The notes under the pieces are model-generated. The model did not search any database. It was not told the DNA's origin and was given only the letters and a program-made list of their open reading frames with translations. From Coccinella septempunctata (taxonomy: Eukaryota; Arthropoda; Insecta; Coleoptera; Coccinellidae), in assembly GCF_907165205.1 (NCBI RefSeq), contig NC_058196.1, forward strand, positions 26,950,501-27,014,500: DNA of 64,000 nt, given 5' to 3'. A program made the position numbers and the translations under genes. Below, piece after piece: positions 19,757 through 32,205 of this stretch; position 1 is the first letter of the stretch; every line of letters begins with the position of its first letter.

Positions 19757-22192
19757 ACGAAGCTATAGGCTTCGTTGAAGAGCAGAATTGGAGCACTTAA
19801 GACTCAAAGAGAACCTTGCATTTACATAACTTATAACATAGAGTTGGCTACTGAGGCTTTCATACATTTTATTTGTACCACGTTCGCTTAAACCATTACA
19901 AAATTCACCACATTTAATGATGTGAACTGAAATTGAGATTTTTGATCATGAAAATTCGAACAGCTATTCATGTGATTTATTGTCATAATCTATGAAGAAT
20001 ATTATAGCTTTATTCTGTGGTGTTTAAGGTTTATCCATTCATTCTGGGACACCCTGTATAGTACATGTTGAAATTTCCAATATGGCTGCAATGGCGGTTT
20101 CGTAGAACCATTTTTAAGCCGTGTCGTGAAATTTAATTCAAAGTCGTTACGAATGTCATAATGGCATGTGATGTTGACAGTCATACATCACGCCACCAGT
20201 ATCGTTAACGCTCTAATACATCCCCAGAACATGGCTTTCCTATTGAATAACAATAAAAGAATAACTTCTCTCTTTTCCCATATGCAGATAGCGATTTTAC
20301 TGTAGAATTTCCAGCTCATTGCAGCCCCCGGCTCTGTATCCGTTTGTATTTTCCGTATGCGGGTAACGTAAGGGGGTGGCAGAGCGACAGCATGGCGGCC
20401 AACGTCACATTGCTCATTCTTTGCGCACTCGGCACATTTTAAAATGTATCAGCCCCCTATAAAATTACAATAAGATGCTTCGCGGATCTTTCCCGAGGTA
20501 GTCCTATGCGACGCCGACGGTGGAAGAGGTTTCCAGAGCATTCCTGCAAATCCGACTCGAAGGACCATAAAAGCAATAATCAATTACTGGGTGTTAAAAC
20601 TACTGGATACATTGATGGCAAAGTAAGAAACTGAAAAATCTCATATTGTACTTAGCGCCGAGCTACCAGTCATCGATAAGACAAATATAAAACCAATGCT
20701 AAGTGAATAAACGTCAGGAAAATCAACGAATACCTTCTCGTCACCATCGTGACGAGAAACAGCCGACCTCGTACGTCATAGAGCTGGCAGAACCGTGCTC
20801 GAACCTCGTGACGGGTCACGTTTTTTTCGATTCCCACATTTTTTTGGCGTCACCGACGCGCCGTTGGGGGCTTTCGCAATTTACCTCATCAGCGTTATCT
20901 TCGCGGAGTAATTAACGGATTCGTGCACATGTCTGCCTATGATCGTATGTGAAATCTCACGGCAGCATGGCGGCCCTGAATGAAACCCCCCAATCAAGAT
21001 CTTTCTATGTAACATCTCAATAACGCGCTCTCGGATCCGATGAAAAACGTAGCGTCCGCTGAGTGCGCTGCTGAAATTGCCTCGATAAAGGCGCGCACAG
21101 AGGCTTCTAGCTACACGAGCGACTTGAGCCAACACTAAAGGTTGAGAATATCGACTCGTTTTTTCCCGTCTTGTGATATTTTGACACAGAAGCATGTTCC
21201 ACCAGAGAAATACATTAAACTAGCTAAGTATTACTTGTTTTTATTCTGTAAATGCTCATCTCAGGTCTAATAAAAGTGATCAGTCCAGTTAGACATAGTT
21301 GGAAGTGACTCTTGTTCACAAAACTCTCAAAATGACGAAGTTAGGGAAGGAAGTTGGTTTGAAATAGTTCGATGTCTACAAAATCTTACTCGTCGTTCAA
21401 AAGGACCTACAATTCAGTGGCCTCCCAACAAAAATAAATGATTAAGTTTTGTCATTACCATTCCCGAATTTTTCTACACTGACCACTTCCTTTTCACGAT
21501 ACATTGAGTTTTTCTAATGAACCTAAATCTATTATTCAGATAGATAGATCTTAGAAGCAGATAAACAAGAATATATGATACTAAAATTGTTTCTCAAAGA
21601 AATTTATCCTATCCTTTATACCGATAGAATAAATCCGTCCATGTATGAGCACCTTTAGCGGGACGAACAGCTTGTTTATATGAAAGACCAAGGTAACTGA
21701 AGACATCTCTCTCTCGGGGTAGTCGATCGTCCTGACGATAAAGAGACTAATGTATTTTGCTCTTAAGATGGTCTTAAATCTGTAGTAAACCACGATTACA
21801 AATAATTAACTTCCTATATCACAAGGGAATTAGGGACGAAATATTTCTAGATCGTAGAAGGCGGAGGAATTCAATTACGTATGTAATTCAGCAGTTTCTA
21901 GACGGATTTTTATCGTTCCGAAGTCATTCCTGGCTGCACTGAGCTTTTTTGCAGTTTCCTACTGTGGGGTTTTTCTCAAATTCCAGTATAGACTCATGTG
22001 TCACCCATTCGAAAGTAACATTAATTAATGTTCAAAAGAGTTTATGGTTGTGGAGAAGGTTTCATATGAATATGGGGTGACATATGTTTGAACTGTAGCT
22101 ATGGGTGAAAATTCCATGTGAAGTCTTTTCCTTGAATGAATAATTTGTTAAAATATCCTGCAAAATGTGGCATCGGTTGCTTTTATAGCAAC
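19757..22192. other. Low-copy DNA with GC-richer island and a stray TIR end
   Basis: At 20,040-20,058 GGGACACCCTGTATAGTAC is an isolated TACAGGGTG-type terminus whose partner I cannot find. From about 20,290 to 21,080 the DNA is GC- and CpG-richer, with overlapping non-coding frames. The remainder is AT-rich. No gene, RNA or satellite is recognised. Confidence 0.4.
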
Positions 22193-22503
22193 TCTTTCAA
22201 GAGTTGGGTTCTTTGAATTTTTGGTATTTTATGGTACGTAATGGTCCATGAGAAAACTGGAAGACGTGGGAGATAACTTGTGTTTGAAAAAGATCCATTG
22301 AATAAATGAAAAACTATGTTCTGAAATTCATTTCATTCGATGAAACCGTTTGTGAGATAAAACTAAAATTAAATTTTTTTATACATTTTCAACAGCCTGT
22401 ATCTTTCAAACCGAGCTGATTCGGAAAAAGAAGATAAAGGAAGAAGGTGATGAGCTCAAGAATCTACTATTAAAATATTTGTACGAGTCAAAGACTCACC
22501 CTG
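22193..22503 (-). mobile_element. Family B element, partial (one end)
   Basis: Keeps only one terminal repeat (ends GAGTCAAAGACTCACCCTG, then TA at 22,504-22,505) and about half the interior. It begins within the TTCAAGAGTTGGGTTCTTTG landmark. Reverse orientation relative to the copy at 6.7 kb. Confidence 0.8.
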
Positions 22504-22680
22504 TATTGAAACGTTTGGGGATTGTGGAAAAGTTAGAGCACATCATTTTTCAATGAATTAATGATTCCTCTCACAATCCTGGAGACGCTTAGGGCACACT
22601 GACATTTTATAAATAGATGAATAAATCATTAAATGAAAAAGTCGATCGAATACAAATCTGTATATCAAATCTGTTGTTTG

Positions 22681-22803
22681 CAAGGGCGTCGCTAGCCATT
22701 GAGGCAGGCACATAAGAAAACCTTGTGATTTTTATGTTTTAGGCTACTTAAAAAAAAAGTCGAACCCCTGGGGGGGGTCAACTGCCCCCTGACAACGCCC
22801 ATA
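22681..22803. mobile_element. 123-bp hAT-type MITE with 8-bp target duplication
   Basis: The 8-bp direct repeat GTTGTTTG flanks it exactly (22,673-22,680 and 22,804-22,811). The ends, CAAGGGCGTCGCTAGCC at the left and the reverse complement TATGGGCGTTGTCAGGG at the right, are imperfect inverted repeats of the hAT type. An 8-bp target duplication is the hallmark of hAT transposition. It is too short to encode anything. A G-run (22,771-22,778) lies in the middle. Confidence 0.8.
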
Positions 22804-22811
22804 GTTGTTTG

Positions 22812-23785
22812 AACCGGAAGTTCTACTTTGAGGCAAATTGTTTTATTCCCTTACGAAAAATCTGCTTCATTACATAAATGAGGTATTTAATTAATGAGAT
22901 ATAATCAAGTAATTGGTGAATTTTACCTTCACTAATGCAAGATACATTTTCTAACAAGTGATTCCTTTCTCTTTGGGATCCATTCGTATTGAATTATCCA
23001 AAATTATCGAAATAGCCTGATTTATGCTCCAATAAAAATTCAATCGTGAATATTTTCACGTAAACAAACATTTTTTGTTCGCACTTTTTTCCTATCCAGA
23101 CCAAACCCAATTCTTCCGGACGCCAATGACCGGCAACGGCCGCCGTACACAAACACATTTCATCCGACTGCGGACGGCAAAAACCGGACATCTATTGCGA
23201 CAATCGTACACGCCAAAGAGGGGACAGAGCACGATAGGCGATATCGGTAGCAAGTAACAAATTGTTCCTTAAAAGAATGACCCCCCCGGTCTCTCTCAAT
23301 TGCGAATAAAGCACGGCCGGCCGGGGACTCCGGCGATATATTTAATCTTTAGTTGCGCCCGAGATTTACTGCCGCGCTTTCATTACTAAACTTCACAAAA
23401 CGGTAAAACGGGAATTTTTCACCGTATTATTTACGGAAATATATTCGAATTCCCGGCCGTAAATATCCGGACGGCGAAAAAGGGCCAGCTAGACTATACG
23501 TAGTTTCGTGGGGGTTGATATACGGCCGCCGAATCCTACGGTAGTCCTTTTTCGGTTGACAACTTTTTCAGTAAGAAAATTCGTTTCGACGACGTCTGCG
23601 TCGGGCAATCTCGTATACGGTTCGAAAAAAGCGGAGGCGTTTTTGTCGTGGGGGATGTAGATGGTGTTTTCTTCGGCGGAATTGAAAGGGTTCCGTCATT
23701 CCTGACTCCGCACTTCCTATCTAGCCGATTTATGGCGATGAGCGAGTATATCAACCCTCTAATCGAATGCGAAAAAGTGGTAAAT
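22812..23785. other. Low-copy DNA with CpG-rich island
   Basis: AT-rich at first, then a CpG-rich island at about 23,100-23,720 (CGGCCGCC, GGCCGGCCGGGG and similar). The frames here are not protein-like. No repeat is shared with other parts of the window. Confidence 0.4.
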
Positions 23786-24241
23786 ACAGGCTGTTTTCAA
23801 AGGTGAAGCTTTTTTTGACAGAAGGTACAACACATCAAAAATTGTCTATATAAAACATACAAGATGGCTGAGATACAACCCCTAGAAGTTCGACAAAATT
23901 TCATTTAATTTCAAGTATGGGACTGTGGAAGGTGACTCCGGCATCGCAAAAACGAAACAAACATATGGCTGGACAATGAATGGTTCAGTACCAAGTTAAT
24001 CGGATTAGATGCGTCAGGTCACTTTTGAGAGAATCATAATAATTGTTGTATCGTGCAATTTAGGCTGAAAAAAAATGTAGAAAATTGAGGCAGTTGCTTA
24101 TGTTAGTTATGCCGAAAAAGTGCTATGATGTTTCCTCATTTCATCCCATATTTACGACGATTGTTGGAATGTTCGAACAAGAAGATTGTGATGCCTACTG
24201 CGAGAAAATTCTTGAATAATTTAAGCGAATTTTATTGGTGG
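23786..24241 (-). mobile_element. Family A element, truncated
   Basis: Begins with the family A terminal repeat (CAGGCTGTTTTCAAAGGTGA, then TTGACAGAAGGTA) and continues collinear with the reverse complement of 60,015-60,899 until GCGAATTTTATTGG at 24,240, where LINE sequence begins. The rest of the element is not found on the far side of the LINE. Confidence 0.8.
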
Positions 24242-25430
24242 GCCTAATGTACCTAGATCTTCTGTTCTATACCCTACTCATTCATAGGAACCCAAGGTGG
24301 TCGTCAATGGTGTTGATAAAACCGACAACATCCTTAGGGGCCTTGGGCCGTTACCTCGTGAGTATCCAGGACTGGTTTCCCCACTTTAGTGGTTTTTAGG
24401 CCAGCCAGCTCTGGACACTTGCATACCATGTGTTCAGCTGTTTCTGCTTCTGATCCACAGAGCCTACAAATCTCATCTGCTGACTTTCCCATACGGTACA
24501 AATGATATTTGTAAAGACAGCAGTCCCACCATCACACGAAGCTCAGCTCGCGATAGCTTCAGCAGCTTTCTGGTGAAGTTCGGTGAAATCATCACGAATT
24601 TTTTTGACTGTGTAAATCCAGGAGTGTTTTTTCAGAGGGTTATTCTGTTGTACAACTCCCTTTGTTGGACCACTGCCTCATATTGAATTTTTCGAGCCCA
24701 CGTAAAGGCTCAGGTCCAGCAGGTGTTAACTTTGATGCTCTTTTTGCAAGTTCATCGGTTTTTTCATTTCCTTCAACACCACAATGCCTTGGTACCCATA
24801 GTAGAGTCATTTTATTGCCTCTGAGCAGTTGCTTTATGGTATTACGGTACTCTTATGTCAGCACAGATCTCTGGCAGTGACCTCAGCGTGGCATGGCATG
24901 GTGATGTGATATGCGCCCCTTTGTGGTTCATTCTAAGACACTCCTGAGCGTACACTTAAAGAGCCAGTGTCTCGGTCTGTAAAATAGAAGGTCCACTTCC
25001 CAGGGCTTTAGAGATCCTCAGTTTAGGTCCATATACGCCAATGCCAGTGCCCCATTCCGATTTTGATCCATCAGTAAACCATGTGGATGGCTTTTTTGTC
25101 CAGACGTTTCACGAAACTTGTATTAGGATGGGTCAGCTATGGCCGTTTCAAAGATGCTTGTCATAACATCCGATGGCTTTGCCCAAGAGGTTTGAGTCCA
25201 GTGGACAATAGTTCTATTCTCGAATTTCATTTATCTATCTAGGTTATGCCATCAGCCTAGCCTATACATTCGAGGCGAAGCATTGTTAATATTTCAGTAA
25301 AATTAGCATCTTTTTCTGCTAGCTCCTCTCACCTTTCCTCCTCCTCAGTTGATCTATTCGCTTCATCTCGGCTTGCCTCGTGTCCTAGGCCTTATTACTA
25401 GATTCTGAAGATTGGACCTGCTCCATATCA
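24242..25430 (-). pseudogene. LINE 3' part with readable RNase H domain
   Basis: Best-preserved copy of the RNase H LINE family. Reading on the minus strand: FTDGSKSEWGTGIGVYG (about 25,090-25,040) holds the first catalytic aspartate of RNase H. A TETLAL segment near 24,980 holds the glutamate. WVPRHCGVEGNEKTDELAK (about 24,805-24,750) ends the domain with GNE-x-x-D. A C-x2-C...H-x4-C cluster follows (ICRLCG..., then AEHMVCKC, about 24,480-24,410), as in the C-terminal tail of I/jockey/R1-group LINEs. A stop interrupts the frame near 24,955 and other frame breaks are present. No reverse transcriptase domain is seen. It abuts, or interrupted, the family A element at 24,241. Confidence 0.7.
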
Positions 25431-26329
25431 AGGGATTAAACCCCTCGGGCGAGACGGATCACGTTCCAGGTTACCCCCCGCCCCCCGGTAACCGAACCCA
25501 GATCCGTTCGCGACGAAAGTTTTTGCGTTGCATCTATTTTGCAGGGCTTGTTAACCGACCAGATTAGTGGAAGCGTACAGTTTCATCAAATCCCAAACGG
25601 GATCCGCTACCTTCCGAGAGCCGGGCACCGGGATAAATTGGGGGGATTGCCTGGCTTAGAGTTGAGTAATGCCCCGTCGTCCCGCGTTTCCACCCCGATA
25701 TATCTGCGCTGCCGCCGCCGCCGCCACCCCCCTCGTGCCCCGCCGCCCCCGTTCTATATTTAATTCCGGATTTATATTTGCCCATAGATCCTCTCGAAAT
25801 TTTGATGCATTATTATTGTACCTTGAAATATAATTTCGGAAAGGACCGTAAATCTTCCGGGTCCCGGAGATAGGAAACAAACCCGGTTTTCGGGACGTTT
25901 ATTTTATAATTGTTTGATCGTTACGGCGGAGTTATGGGGGGCGGAAGACGGTCCTTCAAATTTCGACGGATTTTTATGATGCTTTTAACTGTGAAATCCG
26001 GACGGAAAATTTCGATACGTCTTTTCACGTTCGTGATTTATCGGCGATCGTTGAAAATGACGGATCCGTCAATGACGATTCGTCAAAATCGAAATCGGTT
26101 TTCAAGGAAAAGTGTGGAGTTCTATCTGACAGGTACTGAGATTACTGAAAACCAGAGAATTTATATCAACATGAATATGATACACTAGCGAGCGTTCGAA
26201 GTCGTTAGACCCTGTGCACAGAGAATGTTGTGCTTAGGAAAAGAAGAAACAAAATTGGAATTTCAAGTACAAGAGGTAAAAACTACTAGAGTTAAAAAAC
26301 ATATGCAGAGAAAAGTGTAATTTGGCATT
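25431..26329. other. GC-rich low-copy island
   Basis: 25,440-25,780 is strongly GC-rich with CCGCC repeats (GCCGCCGCCGCCGCC near 25,711). The open frames on both strands have glycine/proline/arginine-biased composition typical of GC-rich non-coding DNA. 25,900-26,110 is CpG-rich too. No homology recognised. Confidence 0.4.
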
Positions 26330-26455
26330 TCAAATGACTATATCTTTTATCAGGGCCGAATCGGAAAAAATCGTATACAAAAAAAGTATTTCTTTTGACC
26401 TCAATTTACTGTTAAAATATTTCTACGACTTAAAAACTCGCCTGTACACTAAACG
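26330..26455 (-). mobile_element. Family B terminal fragment
   Basis: Only the end portion: ATCAGGGCCGAATCGGAAAA, then TTTCTTTTGACCTCA, then a diverged ACTCGCCTGTA. It lies directly left of another B fragment in the same orientation. Confidence 0.7.
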
Positions 26456-26462
26456 ATTTCCT

Positions 26463-26909
26463 TTCTCATTATGACCATTACGTACCATAAAAATACCAAA
26501 AATTCAAAGAACCCAACCCTTAAAACTAAGTTGGACGCTATCTAAAGAATATTTGAACGTTTTGTAAAATAAAAGTATTCTTCATAATTTCTCGTATAAT
26601 GGGCCGTTTTCGAGTAATTTGATGTTCAAAAATTAAAAAGCATCTGTAAAATTTGAAAAATTTGTTACTTTGGCTGAATACAACTCTGTTTGAAAGATCC
26701 ACAGATGAGTAGTGTCATAGATTCAGCTAGTTATTCTGAAGGTAATTTTGTTTTCCAGGGGTGGCACAGCTCATTATGTAATCTTAAGATTAAGATGGTC
26801 ATATCTTTTTATCAGGTCCGAATCGAAAAAAAATGGTATAAAAAAAGGATCTTTTTTTACCTCAAGAATCTACTGTTAAAATATTTGTACAAGTCAAAGA
26901 CTCACCTTG
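26463..26909 (-). mobile_element. Family B element, one end missing
   Basis: Runs from the CATTATGACCATTACGTACC landmark to the terminal repeat AAGTCAAAGACTCACCTTG followed by TA. The left terminal repeat is missing. Together with the preceding fragment it may be one rearranged copy. Confidence 0.75.
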
Positions 26910-29569
26910 TATACTCATTTTTAATGACTTATTTCGTGTATTAGATTTTTTCCTGAATTTATTTCTTCAGTTCTTAATCCTGAGTTATTTTTCTACACTA
27001 TCTAGCATACTTTTCAATGAAAAAAATCAGAATTTTCTTGGAACGCAAAGAATCTAAAAGAGATTTCGATTGATTAGATATGAATTATAAGGAAATTTAA
27101 AGCTGATTATCAAATTCCAAGAAATTTCCTACGATTTTTTAGATATTTAGTGAATAAATTCCTTTCAACAGTTACTTTTTTAAATTCTTTTTTTTTTTTC
27201 GTAAGAACGCTCTCCTAGCGAACGCCAGTGTTGCCACGTTTCCGCATCCCGCCCACAGCATCCGTTCACTTCGCGAAAAAGACGAATTTTCCGACATAGA
27301 TCAGCGCGGAAGTAGACGCCGAAGATATGCGGACCCCAGCAGAACTCGCAGACGATGGGCCGTATCCAATCTTGATCTATTTGTTTTGTGATCCTTGCCG
27401 GCGGCGTGGCAATTCGTCTCGCGCCTTATCTGAAGCCTCGCAGCCGCCCCCTTTTCGGCCCCCGGTGGTTCCGGGTCCACCCCCAAGATTTATAACTCCC
27501 CGAGAAAATTATACTTCGCAGGGTGGGATATTAAACACCTCACCTCGGCCGATGTTCTTCCGGCGGCAATTTTTGGGGACGGCGATCTGTTAATTGGCGG
27601 GGGAGGTCTGTTGGTTTTCGAGAAAATTGTAGAGGAGGGGGCAGGAACGTGTAAAGTGAAAAAATATCTCGAAAATCTGAAATTATGACGTAAATCGTTA
27701 ACATATATGTTAAACGGATCAAGGAAGAGAGTCTGCGATGTCTTTGTCTACTGATTAACTCCAACTTGCAGAAATGTCCGTTAAAATTTAATGCTCCATT
27801 AAAATTATAATCCTCCATTAAAATTTTAATCCTCCATTATTTCATTCATAAATTTTAATGTAGCAGTAAATCTCCCTGTCAGCACGACAGTCCAAGATCG
27901 ACCTTTAGTGGATTTTCAAAAAAAATAACCCAATGAATCTTCTCTCCATGTTTGAAACAACTTGACACAGTAAAAAAAAAATTACACTAATAACACTACC
28001 TCAGAATTTATCTTTTTCTTCCTTCAATCCTTCTATTCGAGGAAGAGTATAGAAGCTATAGAGATCTGCAGAGTATCAACAGATTAAAAGAGATTAAAGG
28101 AGAACATAGCAGTTAGCTGCGAGACTTCAAAATATTTTTTCCTTCAAGGTAACCTAACAGTTCGAAATTGTTAACTTAGGTTACACTACGGTGAACTTGT
28201 CCATGTGTATTGAAAACAAAAGATAATCAGCAAAATATATCACGACACCACACCGCCTACACTCATCCTCAATATCTTCGAGAACTTAAGCGTAAACTTA
28301 CACCGATGCTCGAAAAAAAAACCGCAGCAGAAGAACGGCCGACTTGATCGATATCATGCAAATGGCCGCTGGTTCCCTCATTAAAGATAAATGTAAATTC
28401 AGAATATACAAGCCCTGCTTAGCTGTCTACCGTCGAAAGGAGAAATTTCCTCAGACAGCGTATCCGGCCTTAAATTGTATTCGAATATTTTAATGACGCA
28501 TCAAGGCGGCCTAGATCGATTTGGCGGAAACTGACAGGATGACAGCAGAAACGTCATCCTTATGACATACGCTGAATATTCGCGTTCCGGGAAGTACTGT
28601 TATCGGATATGGAGCGGTGAAGGTATGAGATGCTGAAACTATAAGAATTCTAGAGACAGAGAAAAATAAACTTGGCCTGCAGCTTGAGAATTGGAGAATT
28701 CGAAATAACTCCAGATGAAACGCATTCTTTGTGTATGAGATCGGCCAAACTCACGAACAACAATATCAAAAAATTTTCAGACTGACTTATGAATTTTAAA
28801 GTCTGTTTTGCCCACATTTGTAGCCAACTAGGTATCACTTGACACGGTAAGCAAACCGTGAAATCGCCTCAACAATATTTGCAAACATGCACCGAACAAT
28901 GGACCTCATAAATATCGGTTACGCAACTGTCCTTCCACGAAACCGAAAGAATCAGACTCACCTCACAAATAGGCGCAATATTTTCGAAATTAATGCACCT
29001 GCAGGTTGTTTCTCATTATGCAGAGGATATCCTTGAATATCTGACGTTATTACTTTAAGGTTTTACCTGTGCTACGCGATTTGCATCACTGTTATAGACA
29101 GTTTTTAAGACCTTTTCACGTTATTGAACGTCTTTGTGTATTTTTCGATGAATTTTTGGACCGCGTCATAAATAAGGTATGGGCATTATTCTGGGACGTC
29201 TTAAAAAGTTCTCTATTGAGAAACTGCCTTTTGTTGTAATCTTTTTCAGATTTTTCACGGTCACATGTTGACCTGGCCTTAAAGAAATTAGTTCAAACTT
29301 GACGCTTGGATCGATTTGTCAATATTCTCTAACCCGATGTACTCTTTAGAAAAATCCATGTACAACGAAAAATTTGACAACAATTACATGAATAAGGAGG
29401 AAGCCTGACTATTCAGGAGTATATTTCAGAATATTTTCGATTTAATTCTTGAAGATAAGGGCTCTGAAACGTTACGAATGAATTATTTGATCGTATAAAC
29501 ATTTTCCATTTCATAAATTTTGTTTCATATGCTGGCAGACTAGGTTCAGGAAAAATTCGAATGACACTA
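26910..29569. other. Low-copy DNA; CpG-rich block and small minisatellite
   Basis: 27,210-27,640 is GC- and CpG-rich without coding character. At 27,790-27,840 the motif CTCCATTAAAATT(A/T)TAAT is repeated about three times. A small inverted repeat (GTAACCTAA...TTAGGTTAC, 28,150-28,185) contains the TTAGG motif on both arms. 28,230-28,600 is another balanced, low-copy stretch. No gene recognised. Confidence 0.4.
27790..27840 (+). repeat. Minisatellite, ~18 bp x 3
   Basis: CTCCATTAAAATTATAAT, CTCCATTAAAATTTTAAT and a partial CTCCATTATTT follow one another directly. Confidence 0.7.
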
Positions 29570-29815
29570 TTCAACGAACCACTGCAACAATAGCTGACAA
29601 AGAGTTCTTCATCTTATCAAAGTCACCAGCAGTAATCAACGTTTAGTTCTCATCAGCAACATAAATTAGTCTCATTATTCTTAAAAGAGAAAGAAGGTCA
29701 AAAGAATCGGTCGAATTGGTCATAATTTTTCTTAAATTATTACATGAATCGTTGATGAACAATTTGAACGACCCCAGAGCAGAGCCTTAAGGAACTCCAA
29801 GATCGAAGTGATGCT
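29570..29815 (-). pseudogene. Decayed LINE reverse transcriptase fragment
   Basis: On the minus strand, 29,798-29,740 reads GVP-stop-GSALGSFKLFINDS, a decayed form of the conserved RT block GVPQGSVLGP..F..FINDL. About 35 residues later RLIYVADEN stands where the catalytic YADD(T) box is expected (~29,665). Stops and substitutions of the catalytic motif show it is dead. The type is jockey/CR1-like by motif order (inference). Confidence 0.55.
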
Positions 29816-30078
29816 CACAGGAGATGTCGAGAAATATTTCTAGGGATGATGGAAAAACCCAAAATAAGTGGTCTGTGTCTGATGAACTTATATGTACGAA
29901 ACAGCCTATGAGAATTGATAATCCTGTGAGAGGGCCTTTCTTCTTAGGGTTTTTCAAGGGGTTTTCAAGCTCAAATTTCTTTGTTACCAGTTTTCCTTTA
30001 GATGATGTATAAAAATAGTATTTTTCGCAGCTTTTTCTTGGAGGAAGTAAAAAGATAAGCACGATTGACCTCAACCAA

Positions 30079-32205
30079 AATACAGCCTATTAGACGTTTA
30101 TGGAAAACTAATCACAATTCTCTGCTGAAAATGATCATGTGGGGGTTTTCCTCAAATGATCTTTCTCCCTTAGGGGAGACTAGGGAGCATTGATACATGG
30201 GGAGGCTTGATACAGGCTTACATCCGCGGTCTGTAGCCGTTTTCAAAAGTATTATACTAGTGAAGACTATTCCTTGGCAGAGGGCATTGCGTGACGTTAA
30301 TTTGTAAGGCTAACAGTAGTTTGTTTGTGAAATATTCAACGACGAGTGTTTCGAGGTGAAATTGTAAGTTTTTACTCAAGTTACCTAAGGGTTTTATGAT
30401 CATGCATTAATTCTTCGGCATAAACAAACATTTCAATGGGAAATATGCATAAAACTACTCAATTTACAGTTTCATTCGCTTTTCAAAATATATGGGTATA
30501 AGATGAAAACATAAATCACTTTAAAAATTGCTTTCAGGGAGGTTTGAGACATTTGTCGTGGGGAGGCCTGATACATGTATAATCTTCAAAAAATATTCCG
30601 TAGCTAGTTGGATAGGCCTACATGAAGGCGTCTTCACCATCCAACATATCAAAGGGATTTTTAAAAACCGTACAATCCCCATATATTTAACGAGGCCGAC
30701 TTTTCTTGTGTGGAAGTGATTAACTGACAATTTCCTGATTTTTCTACACCTATAGGACCAAAGCAAGCCAGTATCATTGCTGACCTACCTACTGAGCGGA
30801 ATAATCCTCTCGATTACTCTCCCAGTGCATCGTATCAATCCTCCCATATGTGGGGAGGTTTGAGACAGTTTGCATGTTTTTGTGTTCAACGTTCTGTACA
30901 GAATAAGATGTTTATGTTTTGCGACTTCTATATTTATTTTGTTGAACGATTAATTGAAGAATTATATAATATAAGAAAAGTCCTGCTTCTTCATATAATT
31001 CCGTTTCCAGAATAAAAATTCCAAAAAACGTATCAACCCTCCCCAGTCTCCCCTACATATTTTAACCGTTGGGTAACTGATTTATGGCAAATTTCAACGG
31101 TATGAACCACACCTTGGACAAAAACTCAATGGTTTATTGGGATTCTTCTGAAAAAATGGTAAAAAAGGAAGGCGAGAGGCCACATTTTTTTTGATATTTC
31201 TGCAGGGCAGGTTTTTCAGAATTTTCTGTACCATTTTCACTTTTGCGATTCTGTAGCATTATAACGCTGTTTTCTGTTTGGACCAGAAGGTACAGAGTGT
31301 TCATAAGAAATTCGCCAAATTGGACAAATTGAATTCATCGAGAATTTTCAGATTTCAGCCTATAGCTTTTATTATTTCAGTCGATTCATACCTAATACCT
31401 AAATAAACCTTTAGGTATCTTAAATAGAACTTTTCAAAATTATCAAAGAAAAACTTGAGGAAAACAGAAAAATTTTGACATTCTATGAATTGTTGATGGA
31501 TTCTGAAGAATCCTAATGAACAATTTCTCAGATTCAATTCATGAAATGTCAGAATCATTCGGCGGGACATAGAAATTTAATTTTTTCTGCGGTTTCCCTA
31601 AGTCATAGATTCATCAAGCAGTTCGAAATGGCTGTGGTTTCCTTGATAACTCTGAAAGTTTCCATTTTAGGTAAAGTAGTAATTTAGGCAACTCTACCCT
31701 TTTCATATGTATAATCGACTGAAACAATAAAAAATATAGGATGTATTTCGAAAATATTGAGTTTGGATGAATTCAATTTGTCCAACTTGACGATTTTATC
31801 ATAAATCCCCTGAACATTTCTGGTCCAAATAGCAAACAACGTCGTAATGCTACAGAATCGCAAAATTGAATACTGGCGAAAAAATTTTTGAAAAAACTTC
31901 CCCTATCGAAATATCACGAAAAGTGTGGCCTTCCATTTTCACAATTTTTTTCATAAGAATCCCACTAACCCATAAACCATTGAGTTTTCGCCCAAGGTGT
32001 GGTGGCATACTGTTGAAATTGCCATCAAATCAGCTATCCAACGATGCGAAGATATACTGGGTGTGCCATTCGAAATAAGAAAAAAAAAGGTCTGAAAACA
32101 TTTCAGGGAGAAAGTTCATTGTCGAAAACCTCAACATGCAGATTTTCAGCACAAAATTCGGCTCAGCTTTCCGTAAACGTCTACTAGTGTGAATTCCCCT
32201 GTATA
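30079..32205. mobile_element. Family J foldback element, interrupted
   Basis: The outer ends match the shorter J copy at 37.8 kb: left end TACAGCCTATTAGACGTTTATGG, split here as TACAGCCTATTAGACG plus TTTATGGAAAAC; right end GAATTCCCCTGTA. The left arm is interrupted at 30,171 by the 881-bp element. The core (31,066-32,055) is a large inverted repeat: arms 31,066-31,345 and 31,765-32,055 of ~285 bp with a ~420-bp spacer. Shared landmarks are GCGATTCTGTAGCATTA and GGACAAATTGAATTCATC. Outside this are the ~140-bp outer arms with TGTGCCATTCGAAATAAG. Nothing is coded. Confidence 0.7.
30173..31053. mobile_element. 881-bp TIR element nested in J, with subterminal motif repeats
   Basis: Flanked by TA at 30,171-30,172 and 31,054-31,055. 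The left end GGGGAGACTAGGGAGCATTG and the reverse complement of the right end, GGGGAGACTGGGGAGGGTTG, are inverted repeats. The motif GGGGAGG(Y)(Y)TGA(T/G)ACA recurs inside, at about 30,202, 30,559 and 30,850 (and AGGGAGGTTTGAGACA at ~30,538), and in reverse at ~30,830. Such subterminal repeats are typical transposase-binding sites. The interior is AT-rich; the small open frames 30,521-30,766 and 30,528-30,719 overlap antisense and are not credible. Confidence 0.8.
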
